From: Oceanobacillus zhaokaii | GTDB taxonomy: Bacteria; Bacillota; Bacilli; Bacillales; Amphibacillaceae | Assembly: GCF_003352005.1 (NCBI RefSeq) | Contig: NZ_CP024848.1 | Span: forward strand, 877,001-941,000 | Length of the DNA: 64,000 nucleotides | Direction of reading: 5' to 3' | Shown: positions 8,963 to 18,583 of the stretch, piece by piece | Numbering within the stretch: position 1 is the stretch's first letter | Layout: each line of letters opens with the position of its first letter | The notes under the pieces: model-generated | Told to the model about the DNA's origin: nothing | Seen by the model: the letters and a program-made list of their open reading frames with translations, nothing else | Databases searched by the model: none | Position numbers and translations under genes: made by a program

Positions 8963-10417
8963 ATGAGTAATTTTAAAAAAGAGGATATTATTATTGTAGA
9001 TAAGAAGGTTGCTAAGCAAACTGTTCTCGTTACTTCGCTTGGTAATGCAATGGAATGGTTTGACTTTGGTCTCTATGCGTATTTAGCTGTTACGATTGGT
9101 AAAGTGTTTTTTCCTGAGATTGATCCTTCCCATCAATTGATCTATGCGTTTGCCACTTTTGCCATTGCCTTTATCGCACGTCCAGTCGGCGGTTTTGTTT
9201 TTGGGATGTTGGGGGATCGAGTCGGACGAAAGAAAATCCTCTCTCTTACACTAATTATGATGGCAGCTTCTACAGTATTTATCGGCCTTATTCCAAGCTA
9301 TTCTACTATAGGTATTGCAGCTCCTATTTTGCTACTGATTGCCAGATTAATCCAAGGATTTTCAACTGGAGGCGAATATGCGGGCGCCATGACTTATATA
9401 GCTGAATCAACATCGGATAAAAAACGTGGTTTTTTAGCGAGTGGTTTAGAAGTTGGAACACTCGTAGGCTTTGCTGCTAGTGCCGTGTTAGTCACACTTT
9501 TGACATACATCCTCGGTCCTGACAAAATGGTTGAATGGGGTTGGCGGCTCCCATTTTTGATTGCTGGACCTTTGGGATTTATTGGTTTTTATTTGCGTTC
9601 TCGCTTAGAAGAAACGCCTGCATTCAAGGCTATGGAAGAAGCAAAGGAAGATGACCGGCATCGTGCTTCTCTTAAAGAAATTTTGACACATCATTGGAAG
9701 CCTCTTTTAATTTGCATAGGAATTGTATTCTTTTATAACACAGCGCTTTATATGGTTCTCACTTATATGCCATCCTATTTAACTCAAGAACTTGGCTACG
9801 GTGAAACAAAGGGATTAGTTTTTTCTCTTCTTGTTATGATTTTAATTATTCCTATTGTATTAGGGATGGGTTATTGGAGCGATCGCATTGGCCGCAACAA
9901 GATTGTTAAAGGAGCTTTAATTGGTAACATTTTACTTGGAATACCAGCCTTTATGATGATGAGTTCAAGCAATAGTTTGGTTGTTTTCTCTGGATTGTTT
10001 ATTCTTGGCAGTATGCTCGCTGCTTTTCAAGGGGCTCTTCCTGCAACATTACCATCCCTATTTTTTACGAAAGTACGTTACGGCTCGCTTGCGATTACGT
10101 ATAATGTTTCTACCTCTTTATTTGGTGGGACAACCCCACTTGTTATTGCTTGGCTGGTTAGTATGACGAATAATAGCATGATACCCGCTTATTACTTGAT
10201 AGCTGCTTGTATAATCGGACTTGTAGTAGTTGGCTTTTTTGTTAAAGAAACAGCCGGAAGATCGTTACGGGGGTCTGCACCAACTGTAGAAGATCCAAGC
10301 GAAATCGATGAAATATTGAAAAATCCAGATAAGGCTCTTTGGTGGAAAGAAGAAATGCCAGTGGAGGCAGCGGTAGAAGGTAAGTATAATCAAAACGTAC
10401 CTGCAAACGTAAAGTAA
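8963..10417 (+). CDS. MHS-family MFS symporter, probable ectoine uptake
   Basis: A 484-residue, 12-helix transporter of the metabolite:H+ symporter branch of MFS, the group of ProP and alpha-ketoglutarate permease. Family marks are GNAMEWFDFGLYAYLA in helix 1, GDRVGRKKI in loop 2-3, RLIQGFSTGGEYAGA in helix 4, and WGWRLPFLIAGP. I chose ATG 8963 because GGATGGAGGAAG precedes it; an upstream in-frame start at 8864 would add a poorly conserved tail. ProP-like proteins import compatible solutes, and this gene lies upstream of a regulator and an ectoine degradation operon. Uptake of ectoine or hydroxyectoine is therefore a fair inference. It has its own terminator and a possible cre site. Confidence 0.85.
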   Translation: MSNFKKEDIIIVDKKVAKQTVLVTSLGNAMEWFDFGLYAYLAVTIGKVFFPEIDPSHQLIYAFATFAIAFIARPVGGFVFGMLGDRVGRKKILSLTLIMMAASTVFIGLIPSYSTIGIAAPILLLIARLIQGFSTGGEYAGAMTYIAESTSDKKRGFLASGLEVGTLVGFAASAVLVTLLTYILGPDKMVEWGWRLPFLIAGPLGFIGFYLRSRLEETPAFKAMEEAKEDDRHRASLKEILTHHWKPLLICIGIVFFYNTALYMVLTYMPSYLTQELGYGETKGLVFSLLVMILIIPIVLGMGYWSDRIGRNKIVKGALIGNILLGIPAFMMMSSSNSLVVFSGLFILGSMLAAFQGALPATLPSLFFTKVRYGSLAITYNVSTSLFGGTTPLVIAWLVSMTNNSMIPAYYLIAACIIGLVVVGFFVKETAGRSLRGSAPTVEDPSEIDEILKNPDKALWWKEEMPVEAAVEGKYNQNVPANVK

Positions 10418-10424
10418 AGAAAGT

Positions 10425-10476
10425 AAAACACCTTATAAAAGATCTTATTCTCATTTATGAGGTGTTTTACATTTTA
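10425..10476 (+). terminator. Terminator of the MHS transporter
   Basis: AAAACACCT and AGGTGTTTT form the stem across a long A+T-rich loop, followed by a T-rich stretch. Confidence 0.75.
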
Positions 10477-10705
10477 TTTAAATAAGATGTTTATTACTAA
10501 TTGGGGTTTCTGTAGCATATGAAGGAAATGAAACCCAATAAATTTGTGTATAAACATTAAGTTAAAAAAGATACTGATGAAGGAGGTTTTGCTAAAATAC
10601 TAAAAGTTGTATGGAGTTTGAACTTGGCAGCCATCACCGACCTCGTACCGGGCAATAAAAAAAGTCCCCTTCATGTTGGAGGACACTGAAAAAGTCTTCG
10701 ATAAA

Positions 10706-10746
10706 GATGGAATCCTCAAATCTTTTTTATGGATTCCACCTTTTTT
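10706..10746 (+). terminator. Orphan Rho-independent terminator
   Basis: GATGGAATCC pairs with GGATTCCACC (one G-T or mismatch), followed by six T. No gene precedes it in bases 10477-10705, so it is probably a relic or ends a short untranslated transcript. Confidence 0.6.
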
Positions 10747-10860
10747 GCTATATATATGAATCAATTTTATAAATTATTTAATTCATATTTGCCTTACTGT
10801 CAAGCAGGTGGTTTCGAAGAACTAGAAACAACAATGTATGATCTTTAGTCCACTCTCTAT

Positions 10861-10980
10861 TATTTAGTCGTTCCAGAAGATAAACTATTGCAAAAAATCA
10901 ACGAGTTTGATTGACTTCTCAATTGTGCATTACGAACTTAAAGACAAATATTGCCTTGACCATGGTCGAATCAGAAATCA
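10861..10980 (+). pseudogene. IS1182-type transposase N-terminal remnant
   Basis: One frame reads YLVVPEDKLLQKINEFD and stops. The next frame continues at once with DFSIVHYELKDKYCLDHGR. Together these match the conserved start of IS1182/IS5-like transposases (DUF772 region). The single-base frameshift is at about 10906. Nothing of the catalytic domain remains before the regulator gene at 11175. Confidence 0.6.
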
Positions 10981-11174
10981 CTTAAAAAAATATCCTAACG
11001 AGTGGAATTTATTTATTATTCTTAACTATTTGTTTAAAATGATAATTGTAGCTGTTGGCATTCATGTCCTTCAAAACTATGTACAAAAATTGAATAAATA
11101 CGATTATCTTATTAAAGTTGGACTTCTAATTAGAAATTCCAAAATGATTACATTTGAAAGGAGAGATAGTGAAT

Positions 11175-12875
11175 ATGCTGCATGTTAGTGATATTATCGA
11201 GCTCCCCCTTTTGAAAACCTCCAAAGTAAAATCAGGTAAAGCTGTTTTAGGTAACAAGTTGGTTGAATGGGTTTCGGTTATTGAAAGCCCTGTTGAAAAT
11301 TTTGTCAGAGAAAATGAATTTGTACTTAGTACAGGAATTGGCTGTCATGAAGATATTGATATTCTATTAGAATTTGTAATAGATGTATATGATTCGGGGG
11401 CATCAGCATTAGCAATTGCTACAGGCCGCTACATATTTGAGATTCCTAAAGAAATCATACAATTTGCGGAAGAAAGAAATTTTATTTTAATAGAAATTCC
11501 ATGGGAGGTTCGCTTTGCTGATATCATTCATGAAGTGATGAGAGAACTAAATCATATTCAGCAGCATGATTTAAAGCGTTCAAATGGCATTCATCAAGTG
11601 TTAATTCAAATGATTTTAGATGGTAAAAACTTAGGACAAATTTCAAATTATGTAGAAAAAGAGCTGGATCTTACCATTTTAATTTTAAACAAGAAAGGAA
11701 ATCCGGTAGCTGGCAGTGCTAAACAATCAAGGGTCTTTAGTATAAGGAATCAATTCATTAAAAAGCAAAAAAAACGGGAAGCATCCACCCATCCATTGCA
11801 ATCTAAAATTAGAAAAATATCAGATGAAGAATCGAACTTGTACCACCTCTCCATTCAAACGAATGGAGTACATGAAGGGGAAATTTGTGTTCTTTCTGAT
11901 ATAAACTATCAGTTGAATCAGCAAGAGATTCATATTATAGAACATGCTATGATGGCTTGTGCATTATGGTTTACTCGAAATAGTGTCGTTACGAAAGCTG
12001 AGATGCGCTTGCAAAATGATTTTCTATTAAGGATGATTAAGGGTGAGAATCTGTCCGAGGAATATAAAATGACGAAAGCGGAGCAGTTTCAATGCAATTT
12101 GAATATCCCCTATGAATGTATTATTGGGTATCCAGAGAATTTAGAATCATTGATGGAAAAAGATTTTAAAAGGAACCCCACAAATGATAATGGGCTGGAA
12201 AAAATGATTAGTTACATAAAAGAAGAATTGATATTTGCAGCTGAAGCTGTTAAACATCAAATGTTATTTGCTTATGAAGGCGATTTCATCATCATTTTTT
12301 TAGAAGTAACGAAAGAATCTACTACTGATTCAGTTAATCATTTTTTAGATTTGATTGAACGAAGGTTACATCATTTATTTCCTAGTTTGACTTTTTCATG
12401 GGGAATCGGAAAACATCAAGAAGGGATTGGGGATTTTTCCCAAAGTTTCAAAAAAGCGAAAGCGGCATTAGATATGGGAAGGACTCAAATTGGAATTGGA
12501 AAACGGGTAAAATTTGATGAAATGCGCATGAATCGGTTATTACTCAATTTGGCGATAAATGAGGAAGTACAAGAAATAATAGCCGCCCCGATCTTACCAT
12601 TAGTTGAATATGACGAGAAACGGGATATGGATTTAATTAATACGTTCAAAGGGTACAACAGAAATAGTGGAAATGTAAGTCAAACTGCACGTGAACTTAA
12701 TCTTCACCGTCAATCACTTTTATATCGGTTAAGAAAAATTGAATCATTAACAGGACTATCACTCGTTAATCCAGATGATCTTTTCCTGTTGGATTTTAGT
12801 ATTCGAGTTTGGTCAACAGGTGTCATTAAGAGAGAACAAATCGATACAAATCTCTCAAATATAAATGGATTGTAA
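11175..12875 (+). CDS. PucR-family transcriptional regulator
   Basis: A 566-residue activator-type regulator. The N-terminal PucR sensor domain covers about residues 1-125 (SDIIELPLLKTSKVKSGKAV, ENEFVLSTGIG). A central CdaR GGDEF-like domain is at about 290-420 (LTFSWGIGKHQEGIGDFSQS). A C-terminal HTH_30 domain is at about 490-550 (NSGNVSQTARELNLHRQSLL). Family members switch on catabolic operons when a nitrogen-rich substrate is present. Its position between the transporter and doeA makes it the likely local regulator of ectoine catabolism. AGGAGA sits 10 bases before ATG 11175. An in-frame GTG at 11169 is too close to it. A strong terminator follows. Confidence 0.9.
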   Translation: MLHVSDIIELPLLKTSKVKSGKAVLGNKLVEWVSVIESPVENFVRENEFVLSTGIGCHEDIDILLEFVIDVYDSGASALAIATGRYIFEIPKEIIQFAEERNFILIEIPWEVRFADIIHEVMRELNHIQQHDLKRSNGIHQVLIQMILDGKNLGQISNYVEKELDLTILILNKKGNPVAGSAKQSRVFSIRNQFIKKQKKREASTHPLQSKIRKISDEESNLYHLSIQTNGVHEGEICVLSDINYQLNQQEIHIIEHAMMACALWFTRNSVVTKAEMRLQNDFLLRMIKGENLSEEYKMTKAEQFQCNLNIPYECIIGYPENLESLMEKDFKRNPTNDNGLEKMISYIKEELIFAAEAVKHQMLFAYEGDFIIIFLEVTKESTTDSVNHFLDLIERRLHHLFPSLTFSWGIGKHQEGIGDFSQSFKKAKAALDMGRTQIGIGKRVKFDEMRMNRLLLNLAINEEVQEIIAAPILPLVEYDEKRDMDLINTFKGYNRNSGNVSQTARELNLHRQSLLYRLRKIESLTGLSLVNPDDLFLLDFSIRVWSTGVIKREQIDTNLSNINGL

Positions 12876-12881
12876 CAATAT

Positions 12882-12922
12882 AAAAGGGAGTTTGGCACAG
12901 TTGCTGTGCCAAACTCCCTTTT
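12882..12922. terminator. Strong bidirectional terminator
   Basis: AAAAGGGAGTTTGGCACAG and its exact complement flank a TTG loop, giving a perfect 19-bp stem ending in TTTT. It separates the regulator transcript from the doe operon. Confidence 0.9.
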
Positions 12923-12984
12923 ATAAATATTTTCCAAGTAAAAACTCTGTTAAAAAAGAAAAAGGTCTACTGTATAATTCAAAT

Positions 12985-13015
12985 TGTATGAAAACAATTT
13001 TTGAAAATTCATACA
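12985..13015. promoter_or_regulatory. Inverted repeat upstream of doeA, candidate operator
   Basis: TGTATGAA (12985-12992) and TTCATACA (13008-13015) are exact inverted half-sites with 15 bases between them, about 100 bases before doeA. The position is right for an activator such as the adjacent PucR protein. No function has been shown. Confidence 0.4.
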
Positions 13016-13116
13016 CATTATCGAATGTATTATTGAAGTATTCCCCTTATAATAAAGTTAACAAATGGTCATAACTTTGAAAACACAATATTTATACGAT
13101 AAAGAGAGGGATTACG

Positions 13117-14307
13117 ATGTTGCCATTTAGTATAAAAGAGTATAAAAAACGATTGGATCAAACCAAGAAAAGTATGCTGGAAAAAGGAATTGAAGTTTTA
13201 ATTGTAACGAACCCAGCTAATATGAATTACCTTTCTGGATATAATAGCTGGTCATTCTATGTTGATCAAATGCTAATCGTTATTGTCGATGAGGATCAGC
13301 CAATATGGATAGGCAGAAAAATGGATGCGAATGCTGCAAAAGCTACTACATGGCTTTATCATGAAAATATTATCCCTTACCCAGAAGACCATGTCCATTC
13401 GAAAACAAAGCATCCTAGTGAATTTGCTGCTCAAATTTTAACACAAATTGGCCAATCAAACCGGCGAATTGGACTTGAAATGGATTCTTATTATTTTTCA
13501 GTACAATCTTACGAATGCTTAAAAAGAAATCTTCCAAATGCGAAATTCTCTGATGCTAGTTTACTAGTCAACTATGTTCGTATTATTAAATCCGATCAGG
13601 AGATTGAATTCATGAAGAGAGCAGCAAAAATTGTAGAAATCGGCATGCAAACTGCTGTGAATTCGATCCAAGAAGGCGTTAGAGAGTGTGATGTAGTTGC
13701 CGATATTTATCGAGACTTAATCCGTGGGACGAATGATTTTGGGGGTGATTACCCTGCGATCGTACCAATGCTGCCTGCTGGGGAAAATACATCTACCCCA
13801 CATATCACATGGACTGATAAGAAATATACAAATAATCAAATGGTTATTATTGAAATAGCTGGATGCCACCAGCGCTACCATGCACCACTAGCACGTACCG
13901 TTTCACTTGGAAAGCCAAGTCAAGAAGCAATGGATGTATCCAAAATTGTAGTTGAGGGATTAAACGCCGCCCTTGAACTAGTCAAACCAGGTACTACTTG
14001 TGAAGAGCTTGAACTCGCCTGGTCAAAAGTTATTTCACAGCATGGAATTGTCAAAGAATCAAGAATTGGTTATTCAATGGGATTAAATTATCCACCTGAT
14101 TGGGGCGAGCATACAGCGAGCATTCGTAGAGGGGATCTCACAGTTTTAGAGCCGAATATGACGTTCCACTTAATACCAGGACTATGGTTTGATCATTATG
14201 GGATTGAAATAAGTGAATCTTTCAGAGTGACAGAAACTGGCTGTGAAGTGCTCACAAATTTTCCAAGAGAGTTGATTGTAAATGAAAATTATAATCTTCA
14301 AGTTTAA
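13117..14307 (+). CDS. doeA: Ectoine hydrolase (M24/creatinase fold)
   Basis: A 396-residue protein with an N-terminal creatinase domain (about 1-145) and a C-terminal pita-bread M24 domain (about 155-385). The stretch GYSMGLNYPPDWGEHTASIR and NMTFHLIPGLWFDHYGIEIS are typical of ectoine hydrolase DoeA/EutD, which opens the ectoine ring to N-acetyl-diaminobutyrate. At the usual metal-ligand positions the sequence reads IIEIAG and YHAPLART, without the two aspartates of true metallo-aminopeptidases. This is as expected for non-metal creatinase-like enzymes. It is the first gene of the rightward operon and starts at ATG 13117 after AGAGAGGG. The next three genes encode the following pathway steps, which supports the call. 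Confidence 0.85.
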   Translation: MLPFSIKEYKKRLDQTKKSMLEKGIEVLIVTNPANMNYLSGYNSWSFYVDQMLIVIVDEDQPIWIGRKMDANAAKATTWLYHENIIPYPEDHVHSKTKHPSEFAAQILTQIGQSNRRIGLEMDSYYFSVQSYECLKRNLPNAKFSDASLLVNYVRIIKSDQEIEFMKRAAKIVEIGMQTAVNSIQEGVRECDVVADIYRDLIRGTNDFGGDYPAIVPMLPAGENTSTPHITWTDKKYTNNQMVIIEIAGCHQRYHAPLARTVSLGKPSQEAMDVSKIVVEGLNAALELVKPGTTCEELELAWSKVISQHGIVKESRIGYSMGLNYPPDWGEHTASIRRGDLTVLEPNMTFHLIPGLWFDHYGIEISESFRVTETGCEVLTNFPRELIVNENYNLQV

Positions 14308-14356
14308 AAGAGCTACAGTTATGTAGGAGATTGTAGACAAGGAGGTAATTTAATAG

Positions 14357-15553
14357 ATGATCGTAACCAATGACCTTAATAGAGAGGCAATGGCATTCGA
14401 ACACCAGCTTGTAAGCTGGAGGAGACATCTTCATCAATACCCCGAATTAAGTTTTCAAGAATATCAAACGGCACATTTTGTTGCTGAAACATTGAAGGGG
14501 ATAGAAGTTGTTTCCATTCAAACAAATATTGCCAACACAGGAATCGTAGCATCCATTTCTACTGGAGAAGGAAAAACAGTGGCGATTCGTGCTGACATGG
14601 ATGCCTTGCCAATAACGGAAAAAAATGAACATGGCTTTCAATCAAAAATTCCAGGTGTTATGCACGCTTGCGGTCATGACGCCCATACAGCGATTTTGCT
14701 TGGTACAGCGAAAATTCTTGCAAAAAAAGCAAAAGAAGGATTATTTCAAGGAACGGTAAAACTAATTTTCCAGCCTGCAGAAGAAGCGACTGATCATGAA
14801 GGTTTATCAGGGGCACCACGAATGATGCAGGAGGGGATATTGGAAAATGTAGAGTCCATTATTGCTCTTCATATGTGTCCATGGGAGCCTGTAGGAACAA
14901 TACAAATGAATGATGGCTATAGTATGGCGAATGTCGATGTTTTCCATGGGATAATAAGAGCGACAGGCGGGCATGGGGGATATCCGCATTTGGGAACGGA
15001 TCCCATTTGGATGCTAGGATCCTTCTTGCAAGCATTTTATGGGATTATCTCTAGGAAAATATCTGCACTAGATACAGCCGTTGCGAGCATTGGTCAAATC
15101 CAGACGGGAACTGCCAGCAATATCATTCCTGAAGAAATATCTATAACAGGTACATTAAGGACCAATTCACCTGAAGTCAGAGATCAGCTGGCGAACGAGG
15201 TGGAGCAAGCATTTAAAGTGGTTGAGCCATTCGGAGGATCTTATACATTCGAAGTTGAACGCGGGGAGCCAGCTTTAAATAATAATCCAAAAGTAAATGA
15301 AATGATAAAAAATGCTGCAACAGAATTATACCCAGCGATAAAAATCGTACAAAAACCATTTGGACTTGGCGGAGAAGATTTCGGATATATGACAAAACAG
15401 ATTCCAGGAGCCATGTTCTTTCTCGGATGTGCACTGCAGGATGGGATTTCACGTGACTTGCATACGAATATTTTTGATATTGATGAGCGCTGTCTTCCAA
15501 TGGGCGTATCCATTCTTACAGAATCTGCTCTTAAATTACTAAAGCATCATTAA
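14357..15553 (+). CDS. doeB: N-acetyl-diaminobutyrate deacetylase (M20D amidohydrolase)
   Basis: A 398-residue M20D amidohydrolase. Metal-site motifs are present: MHACGHDAHTA, FQPAEEATD, ALHMCPWEP and LHTNIFDIDERC. A lid or dimerisation domain lies at about 185-300. In the ectoine pathway DoeB/EutE removes acetate from N-acetyl-L-2,4-diaminobutyrate made by DoeA, and the two enzymes are known to act together. The gene starts 49 bases after doeA with AAGGAGG before its ATG, so the two are co-transcribed. On sequence alone it could be any hippurate-hydrolase-like deacylase. The operon makes the specific role likely. Confidence 0.82.
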   Translation: MIVTNDLNREAMAFEHQLVSWRRHLHQYPELSFQEYQTAHFVAETLKGIEVVSIQTNIANTGIVASISTGEGKTVAIRADMDALPITEKNEHGFQSKIPGVMHACGHDAHTAILLGTAKILAKKAKEGLFQGTVKLIFQPAEEATDHEGLSGAPRMMQEGILENVESIIALHMCPWEPVGTIQMNDGYSMANVDVFHGIIRATGGHGGYPHLGTDPIWMLGSFLQAFYGIISRKISALDTAVASIGQIQTGTASNIIPEEISITGTLRTNSPEVRDQLANEVEQAFKVVEPFGGSYTFEVERGEPALNNNPKVNEMIKNAATELYPAIKIVQKPFGLGGEDFGYMTKQIPGAMFFLGCALQDGISRDLHTNIFDIDERCLPMGVSILTESALKLLKHH

Positions 15554-15590
15554 TAATACTTTTATAATTTCTCAGGAAGGTGTGAGGTTT

Positions 15591-17042
15591 ATGAAAACTG
15601 AAGTACTTAGCATGAAAATGTTCCTTGCGGGTGAATGGATCAGTAAAGAGGAATCGATTGCAGTATTAAACCCCCAAGACGATTCATTTATTACAAGTGT
15701 TCCTGCAGCATCAGCAGAAGATATGCTAATTGCCATTGAACAAGCGAAAGAAGGGGCTCAAATTGCTGCTTCGATGCCAGTTCACCAAAGGATCAGCATC
15801 TTAAACAAGGCTGCCAATTATATAAATGAAAATAGCGAAAAATATGCTGAAACGATTGCACTGGAAGGTAGTAAAACCATTCTTCAAGCAAGAGCCGAAG
15901 TGAAACGCTGTATCCAAACATTGCAAATATCAGCTGAAGAAGCAAGACGTATACATGGAGAAACAATTCCTTTCGATCAAGGAGAAGGCAGTGAGGATCG
16001 CCTTGGATATTATTATCGTTTTCCAATTGGAATCATTGCCGCCATTACACCTTTTAATGACCCACTCAACTTAGTTGCACATAAAGTCGGTCCTGCCATA
16101 GCCTCAGGAAATGCCATTATCGTTAAGCCGGCAACTGTTACGCCTCTTAGTGCTCTTCTTTTAGCGGAAGCATTTGAAGCTGCAGGTTTGCCTCCTAAAG
16201 TGATCTCCGTTATAACAGGGCATGGAGGGGAAATAGGCGATATACTAATTACTCATCCAGCCATTCGAATGGTTTCCTTTACAGGCGGACTCGAAACTGG
16301 AGAAAAAATTGCACATAAAGCAGGTTTGAAAAAGATTAGCATGGAGCTTGGATCCAATTCTCCTGTCATCATTTTGAAGGATGCCGATCTCCCAGGGGCT
16401 GTTGAAGCAACCGTTTCAGGAGCGTTCTATGCAGTGGGGCAAAACTGTCTAGGAGTCCAGCGTGTTTATATTGAACAGGATATTTACGATGAATTCTGCT
16501 CAGAGTTCATTGTTCGAGTAAGGCAATATCGAGTTGGCGATAAGATGCTAGAAACAACAGACATGGGTCCAATGATTAGTGAAAAGGAAGCGATGAGGGT
16601 AGAAAAATGGGTGAATGAAGCCGTTGATAAAGGTGCAACTCTCCTAATTGGAGGCAAGCGTGAAGGCGCATTTTATTCTCCGACCGTCTTAACAGATGTA
16701 CCAGCAGATTGCACAATCGCGCAGCAGGAGATATTTGGCCCAGTTGTATTACTGTACCCCGTTGATGATTTTTCTTCTGCGATTGAAAAATCAAACGACG
16801 TAGACTATGGACTGCAGGCTGGAATTTTTACGAGAGATATTGAAAAAGCATTTGAAGCAATCGAAAAAATGAATGTTGGTGGAATTATGATTAATGACAG
16901 TAGTGATTATCGGATTGACGGTATGCCATTTGGCGGTGTCAAGGGATCTGGACTGGGAAGAGAAGGTGTGAAGTATGCCATCCAGGAGATGACAGAGCCA
17001 AAGGTCGTTAGTTTTAAGCTGAATTATAAAAAATCAATGTAA
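15591..17042 (+). CDS. doeC: Aldehyde dehydrogenase, probable aspartate-semialdehyde dehydrogenase
   Basis: A 483-residue NAD(P)-dependent aldehyde dehydrogenase. Catalytic Glu is in MELGSNSP (about residue 252) and the nucleophile Cys is in GQNCLGVQR (about 286). The cofactor fold region includes FTGGLETGEK. In ectoine breakdown DoeC oxidises L-aspartate-4-semialdehyde to L-aspartate. I chose ATG 15591 because GGAAGG lies about 10 bases upstream; an in-frame GTG at 15582 overlaps this site. It starts 37 bases after doeB. It is unrelated to the phosphorylating aspartate-semialdehyde dehydrogenase of lysine synthesis. Confidence 0.82.
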   Translation: MKTEVLSMKMFLAGEWISKEESIAVLNPQDDSFITSVPAASAEDMLIAIEQAKEGAQIAASMPVHQRISILNKAANYINENSEKYAETIALEGSKTILQARAEVKRCIQTLQISAEEARRIHGETIPFDQGEGSEDRLGYYYRFPIGIIAAITPFNDPLNLVAHKVGPAIASGNAIIVKPATVTPLSALLLAEAFEAAGLPPKVISVITGHGGEIGDILITHPAIRMVSFTGGLETGEKIAHKAGLKKISMELGSNSPVIILKDADLPGAVEATVSGAFYAVGQNCLGVQRVYIEQDIYDEFCSEFIVRVRQYRVGDKMLETTDMGPMISEKEAMRVEKWVNEAVDKGATLLIGGKREGAFYSPTVLTDVPADCTIAQQEIFGPVVLLYPVDDFSSAIEKSNDVDYGLQAGIFTRDIEKAFEAIEKMNVGGIMINDSSDYRIDGMPFGGVKGSGLGREGVKYAIQEMTEPKVVSFKLNYKKSM

Positions 17043-17165
17043 TCTGAATGCAGGGAAACCTTTTACTAGGCTTCAAAACAGCCACAAAACAGGCAATCTA
17101 ATAGCTTAATAGATGAAAAAATAAAAAATACAATTAATAAAATTATACCTGGAGGGGAAATTAAT

Positions 17166-18503
17166 ATGTTATTAAAAGTAACTGAAAGCGGACAAAAAAA
17201 ATACGAAGAATTGGCTGAACTTGATAAAAAGCATTTCTTTCATCCATCCACTTCATTCAGACAACAACAGGCAGAAGGACCAGGATTTATTTTTACAGAA
17301 GGAAATGGAATCTATTTAAAAGATATAAGAGGAAGAGAAGTCATTGATAGTTTATCTTCTTTGTGGAATGTAAATATCGGCCATGGAAGAGAAGAGCTTG
17401 CCATTGCAGCTATGGAGCAAATGAAAAAACTAGCTTACAGCTCAACATTCGCAACTAACAGCCATGAACCAGTTATTCGATTAGCAGCAAAAATTGCTGA
17501 AATGGCACCTGGAGATTTGAACTATACTTTCTTCACATGTGGAGGTTCAGAATCAAATGACACTGCATTTAAAACAGCACGTTACTACTGGAAGATGAAA
17601 GGGTATGAAAATAAAACAAAAATCATTTCTCGCGGCAAATCTTATCATGGTGTATCCATTGGTGCTTCACCTGCCACAGGATTGTTCCCATTCAGAGATT
17701 TCCCAGGATTATCTCAAGATCACCTATATGTAGATTCTTCCATTGAGGCACTGAAGGAAATGATTGAGCGTGAAGGTGCAGAAACCATTGCAGCCATCAT
17801 TTCTGAACCGGTTCAAGGTTCTGGCGGCGTTAACTTACCACCTTCACAAAACTTCTTTAAAGAAGTTCGTGAGATCTGTGATCAAAATGATATCTTGTTC
17901 ATTGCTGATGAGGTTATCAATGGTTTCTACAGAACTGGTAAAAACTTTGGAATCGACAACTTTGATGTTGTACCTGATATGATGGCAATTGCGAAAGGTA
18001 TTACTAGCGGTTATGCTCCGCTTGGAGGGGTAGTATTCACCGATAGACTTAAAGAAGAGTTAACGGAACTGACAGAGGGTAACTTCTACCACGGATATAC
18101 GTACAGCGGTCATAATACTGCCTGCGCAGTGGCTCTTAAAAACTTAGAACTTATTGAACAGGAAAAATTAAATGAAAATGTAAACCAAATGGGTGCAGAA
18201 TTGCTAAAAGGATTCAAATATTTAGAGCAAGCTCATGATGAAATTGGAAATATCCGTCAAATTGGTTTGCTTGGTGCCGTTGAAATTTTTAAAGATAGAG
18301 AAACAAAAACAACATTCGAAGAATCGGTTGCACCTAAGGTAGTAGAGGAAGCCCTTAAACATGATATGATCGGCCGAGCAATTGTTTATGAAGGTCAGGA
18401 TACAATTGCATTTGCACCACCATTCTGTATCACAAAAGATGAAGTAGAAAAAATGATTTCGATTATTGATACTTCCTTAACAGCAGTTAAAAAAAGACTA
18501 TAA
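17166..18503 (+). CDS. doeD: Class III aminotransferase, probable diaminobutyrate transaminase
   Basis: A 445-residue PLP enzyme of the omega-aminotransferase class. The cofactor-binding Asp is in LFIADEVINGFYRTG (D248) and the Schiff-base lysine is in AIAKGITSGYAPLGG (K277). It would convert L-2,4-diaminobutyrate to aspartate semialdehyde, the step between DoeB and DoeC. The amino acceptor may be pyruvate or 2-oxoglutarate. The alanine dehydrogenase gene downstream would regenerate pyruvate if alanine is the product. The ATG follows TGGAGGGG. A gap of 123 bases separates it from doeC without an obvious terminator. Confidence 0.82.
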   Translation: MLLKVTESGQKKYEELAELDKKHFFHPSTSFRQQQAEGPGFIFTEGNGIYLKDIRGREVIDSLSSLWNVNIGHGREELAIAAMEQMKKLAYSSTFATNSHEPVIRLAAKIAEMAPGDLNYTFFTCGGSESNDTAFKTARYYWKMKGYENKTKIISRGKSYHGVSIGASPATGLFPFRDFPGLSQDHLYVDSSIEALKEMIEREGAETIAAIISEPVQGSGGVNLPPSQNFFKEVREICDQNDILFIADEVINGFYRTGKNFGIDNFDVVPDMMAIAKGITSGYAPLGGVVFTDRLKEELTELTEGNFYHGYTYSGHNTACAVALKNLELIEQEKLNENVNQMGAELLKGFKYLEQAHDEIGNIRQIGLLGAVEIFKDRETKTTFEESVAPKVVEEALKHDMIGRAIVYEGQDTIAFAPPFCITKDEVEKMISIIDTSLTAVKKRL

Positions 18504-18583
18504 TAGAAAGATAATTTAATGTCTTATATGGGAATCTATCATCAATAGACTGAATTATGAAAATATTTCCATTAACCATCTAA

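Noticed and set aside
10907..11188. 93-codon plus-strand frame before the PucR gene
   Set aside because: Its first third is the IS1182 transposase remnant in its second frame, the rest is low-complexity, and it overlaps the regulator start.
12891..12905. TTGGCAC...TTGC resembling a sigma-54 promoter
   Set aside because: The spacing between the two elements is wrong and the bases are fully explained as the stem and loop of a perfect terminator.
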